From contig NC_090322.1 in NCBI RefSeq assembly GCF_040869045.1, positions 277,786,662 through 277,850,661 on the forward strand: a stretch of DNA of 64,000 bases, given 5' to 3'. Positions 63,682 to 64,000 of this stretch are shown here, piece after piece. Origin of the DNA: Eurosta solidaginis. Lineage: Eukaryota; Arthropoda; Insecta; Diptera; Tephritidae. Position numbers and translations under genes: made by a program. Under the pieces are notes generated by a model. The model saw nothing but the letters and a program-made list of their open reading frames with translations. It did no database searches and was not told the origin of the DNA. The stretch's first letter is position 1; each line of letters opens with the position of its first letter.

Positions 63682-64000
63682 CTAAATATGATTAATAATT
63701 TCAAAAAATGCTGGGTGGGTAGATATTCGATTAAACTCTTCAAGTCCTCTAACGAGAGGTGCAAAATTAAGATAATTAGATCTCCGAACTTCAATGTAAA
63801 ATATATTATAAGAACGGAGAGTTCTATTGGGAACGTTAAGACAAATTTGTCCAAGAAGAGCTGGGCAGTAAATTATACCAGCGATAGTGTCGAAGATAAA
63901 CATTAAATTTTGAACAGAACGTCTGGCTTCGAGCGGCAAAATGTAGATAAGCATGCACCTAGCAATATATGGAGGCAAGGGATTATCAAAATAAAAGGGT
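63682..64000 (-). pseudogene. LINE RT C-terminal fragment at the window end
   Basis: Reading leftwards from ~63978: PLEARRSVQNLMFIFDTIAG, CPALLGQICLNVPNRTLRS and FAPLVRGLEEFNRIS. This parallels the C-terminus of the LINE RT ending at 12787 (R...FIFDL..G.ID...L.LN.P.R.LR). The hAT element was inserted into it: AATATGAT lies in the LINE sequence at 63685. The RT core lies beyond the window. Confidence 0.65.

Larger units (their letters stand above)
59734..63684 (-). mobile_element. hAT-type transposon with perfect 8-bp target duplication, 3951 bp
   Basis: AATATGAT flanks both sides exactly (59726-59733 and 63685-63692). Ends are TAGAGTTGGGA and, inverted, TAGAGATGGGA, typical of hAT. Both ends have GGGTATTTACC / GGTAAATACCC motifs. 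A two-exon gene lies on the minus strand near the right end, and the left 2.3 kb is non-coding. Confidence 0.85.

Noticed and set aside
1..64000. CRISPR array, prophage, operon or toxin-antitoxin system
   Set aside because: Tandem repeats here have no unique spacers of constant length, introns are present, and every recognisable frame is eukaryotic host or transposon.

Overview
This is a gene-poor, transposon-packed stretch of a eukaryotic nuclear genome. The single-copy host gene with spliceosomal introns looks like the dipteran Mnt bHLH-zipper gene. The transposon families (17.6-like and SAP-Gag gypsy elements, BEL/Pao, Jockey/CR1-type, RTE and LOA LINEs, hAT, P-like, MULE foldback, CACTA-like) fit a higher fly. 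I would guess a tephritid fruit fly, but the species cannot be fixed from the sequence. Nothing here is bacterial: there are no operons, rRNA genes or CRISPR arrays.

Layout. 1-2.7 kb: LINE on the minus strand with ORF1 (PHD finger, coiled coil, FP-like domain) and the endonuclease part of ORF2. 2.7-7.2 kb: two copies of a MULE-derived foldback-like element. The first carries about 26 units of a ~97-bp GC-rich tandem repeat, the second about two. 7.56-16.39 kb: three-level nest. A 17.6-like LTR element on the minus strand (gag deleted) has a SAP-Gag LTR element (RT and integrase core deleted) in its 3' LTR, and that element's own 3' LTR holds a 5'-truncated LINE with an open RT frame. 16.9-19.7 kb: degenerate DNA transposon with another inside it. 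19.7-20.6 kb: third MULE copy.

20.8-24.1 kb: the host gene, minus strand. Exon 1 carries a Mad/Mnt-type SIN3-interaction helix and exon 2 a serine-rich linker. The bHLH-zipper exons were not found in the remaining 20.8 kb downstream, so the next intron may be very long and is where the 1-20.8 kb transposons would sit. A possible small divergent gene starts 191 bp away. 24.8-25.8 kb: two long inverted repeats, one a head-to-head pair of tRNA-like SINE copies with an 11-bp direct repeat.

26.95-39.51 kb: gypsy element with both LTRs and a TACA duplication, decayed by frameshifts and carrying a hAT element, a P-like palindromic element and an LTR-like insertion. 42.0-47.7 kb: candidate CACTA-like element with tandem arrays on both sides of a broken transposase. 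49.9-59.1 kb: row of LINE and BEL fragments (Jockey-type, BEL/Pao, RTE, LOA), the LOA copy interrupted by a terminal-inverted-repeat insertion that contains a SINE. 59.73-63.68 kb: hAT-like element with a perfect 8-bp target duplication and an unusual transposon-associated protein family, followed by another LINE RT tail to the window end.

All reading was by eye. Element ends supported by matching target duplications are reliable to about 1-2 bp; other ends are approximate.
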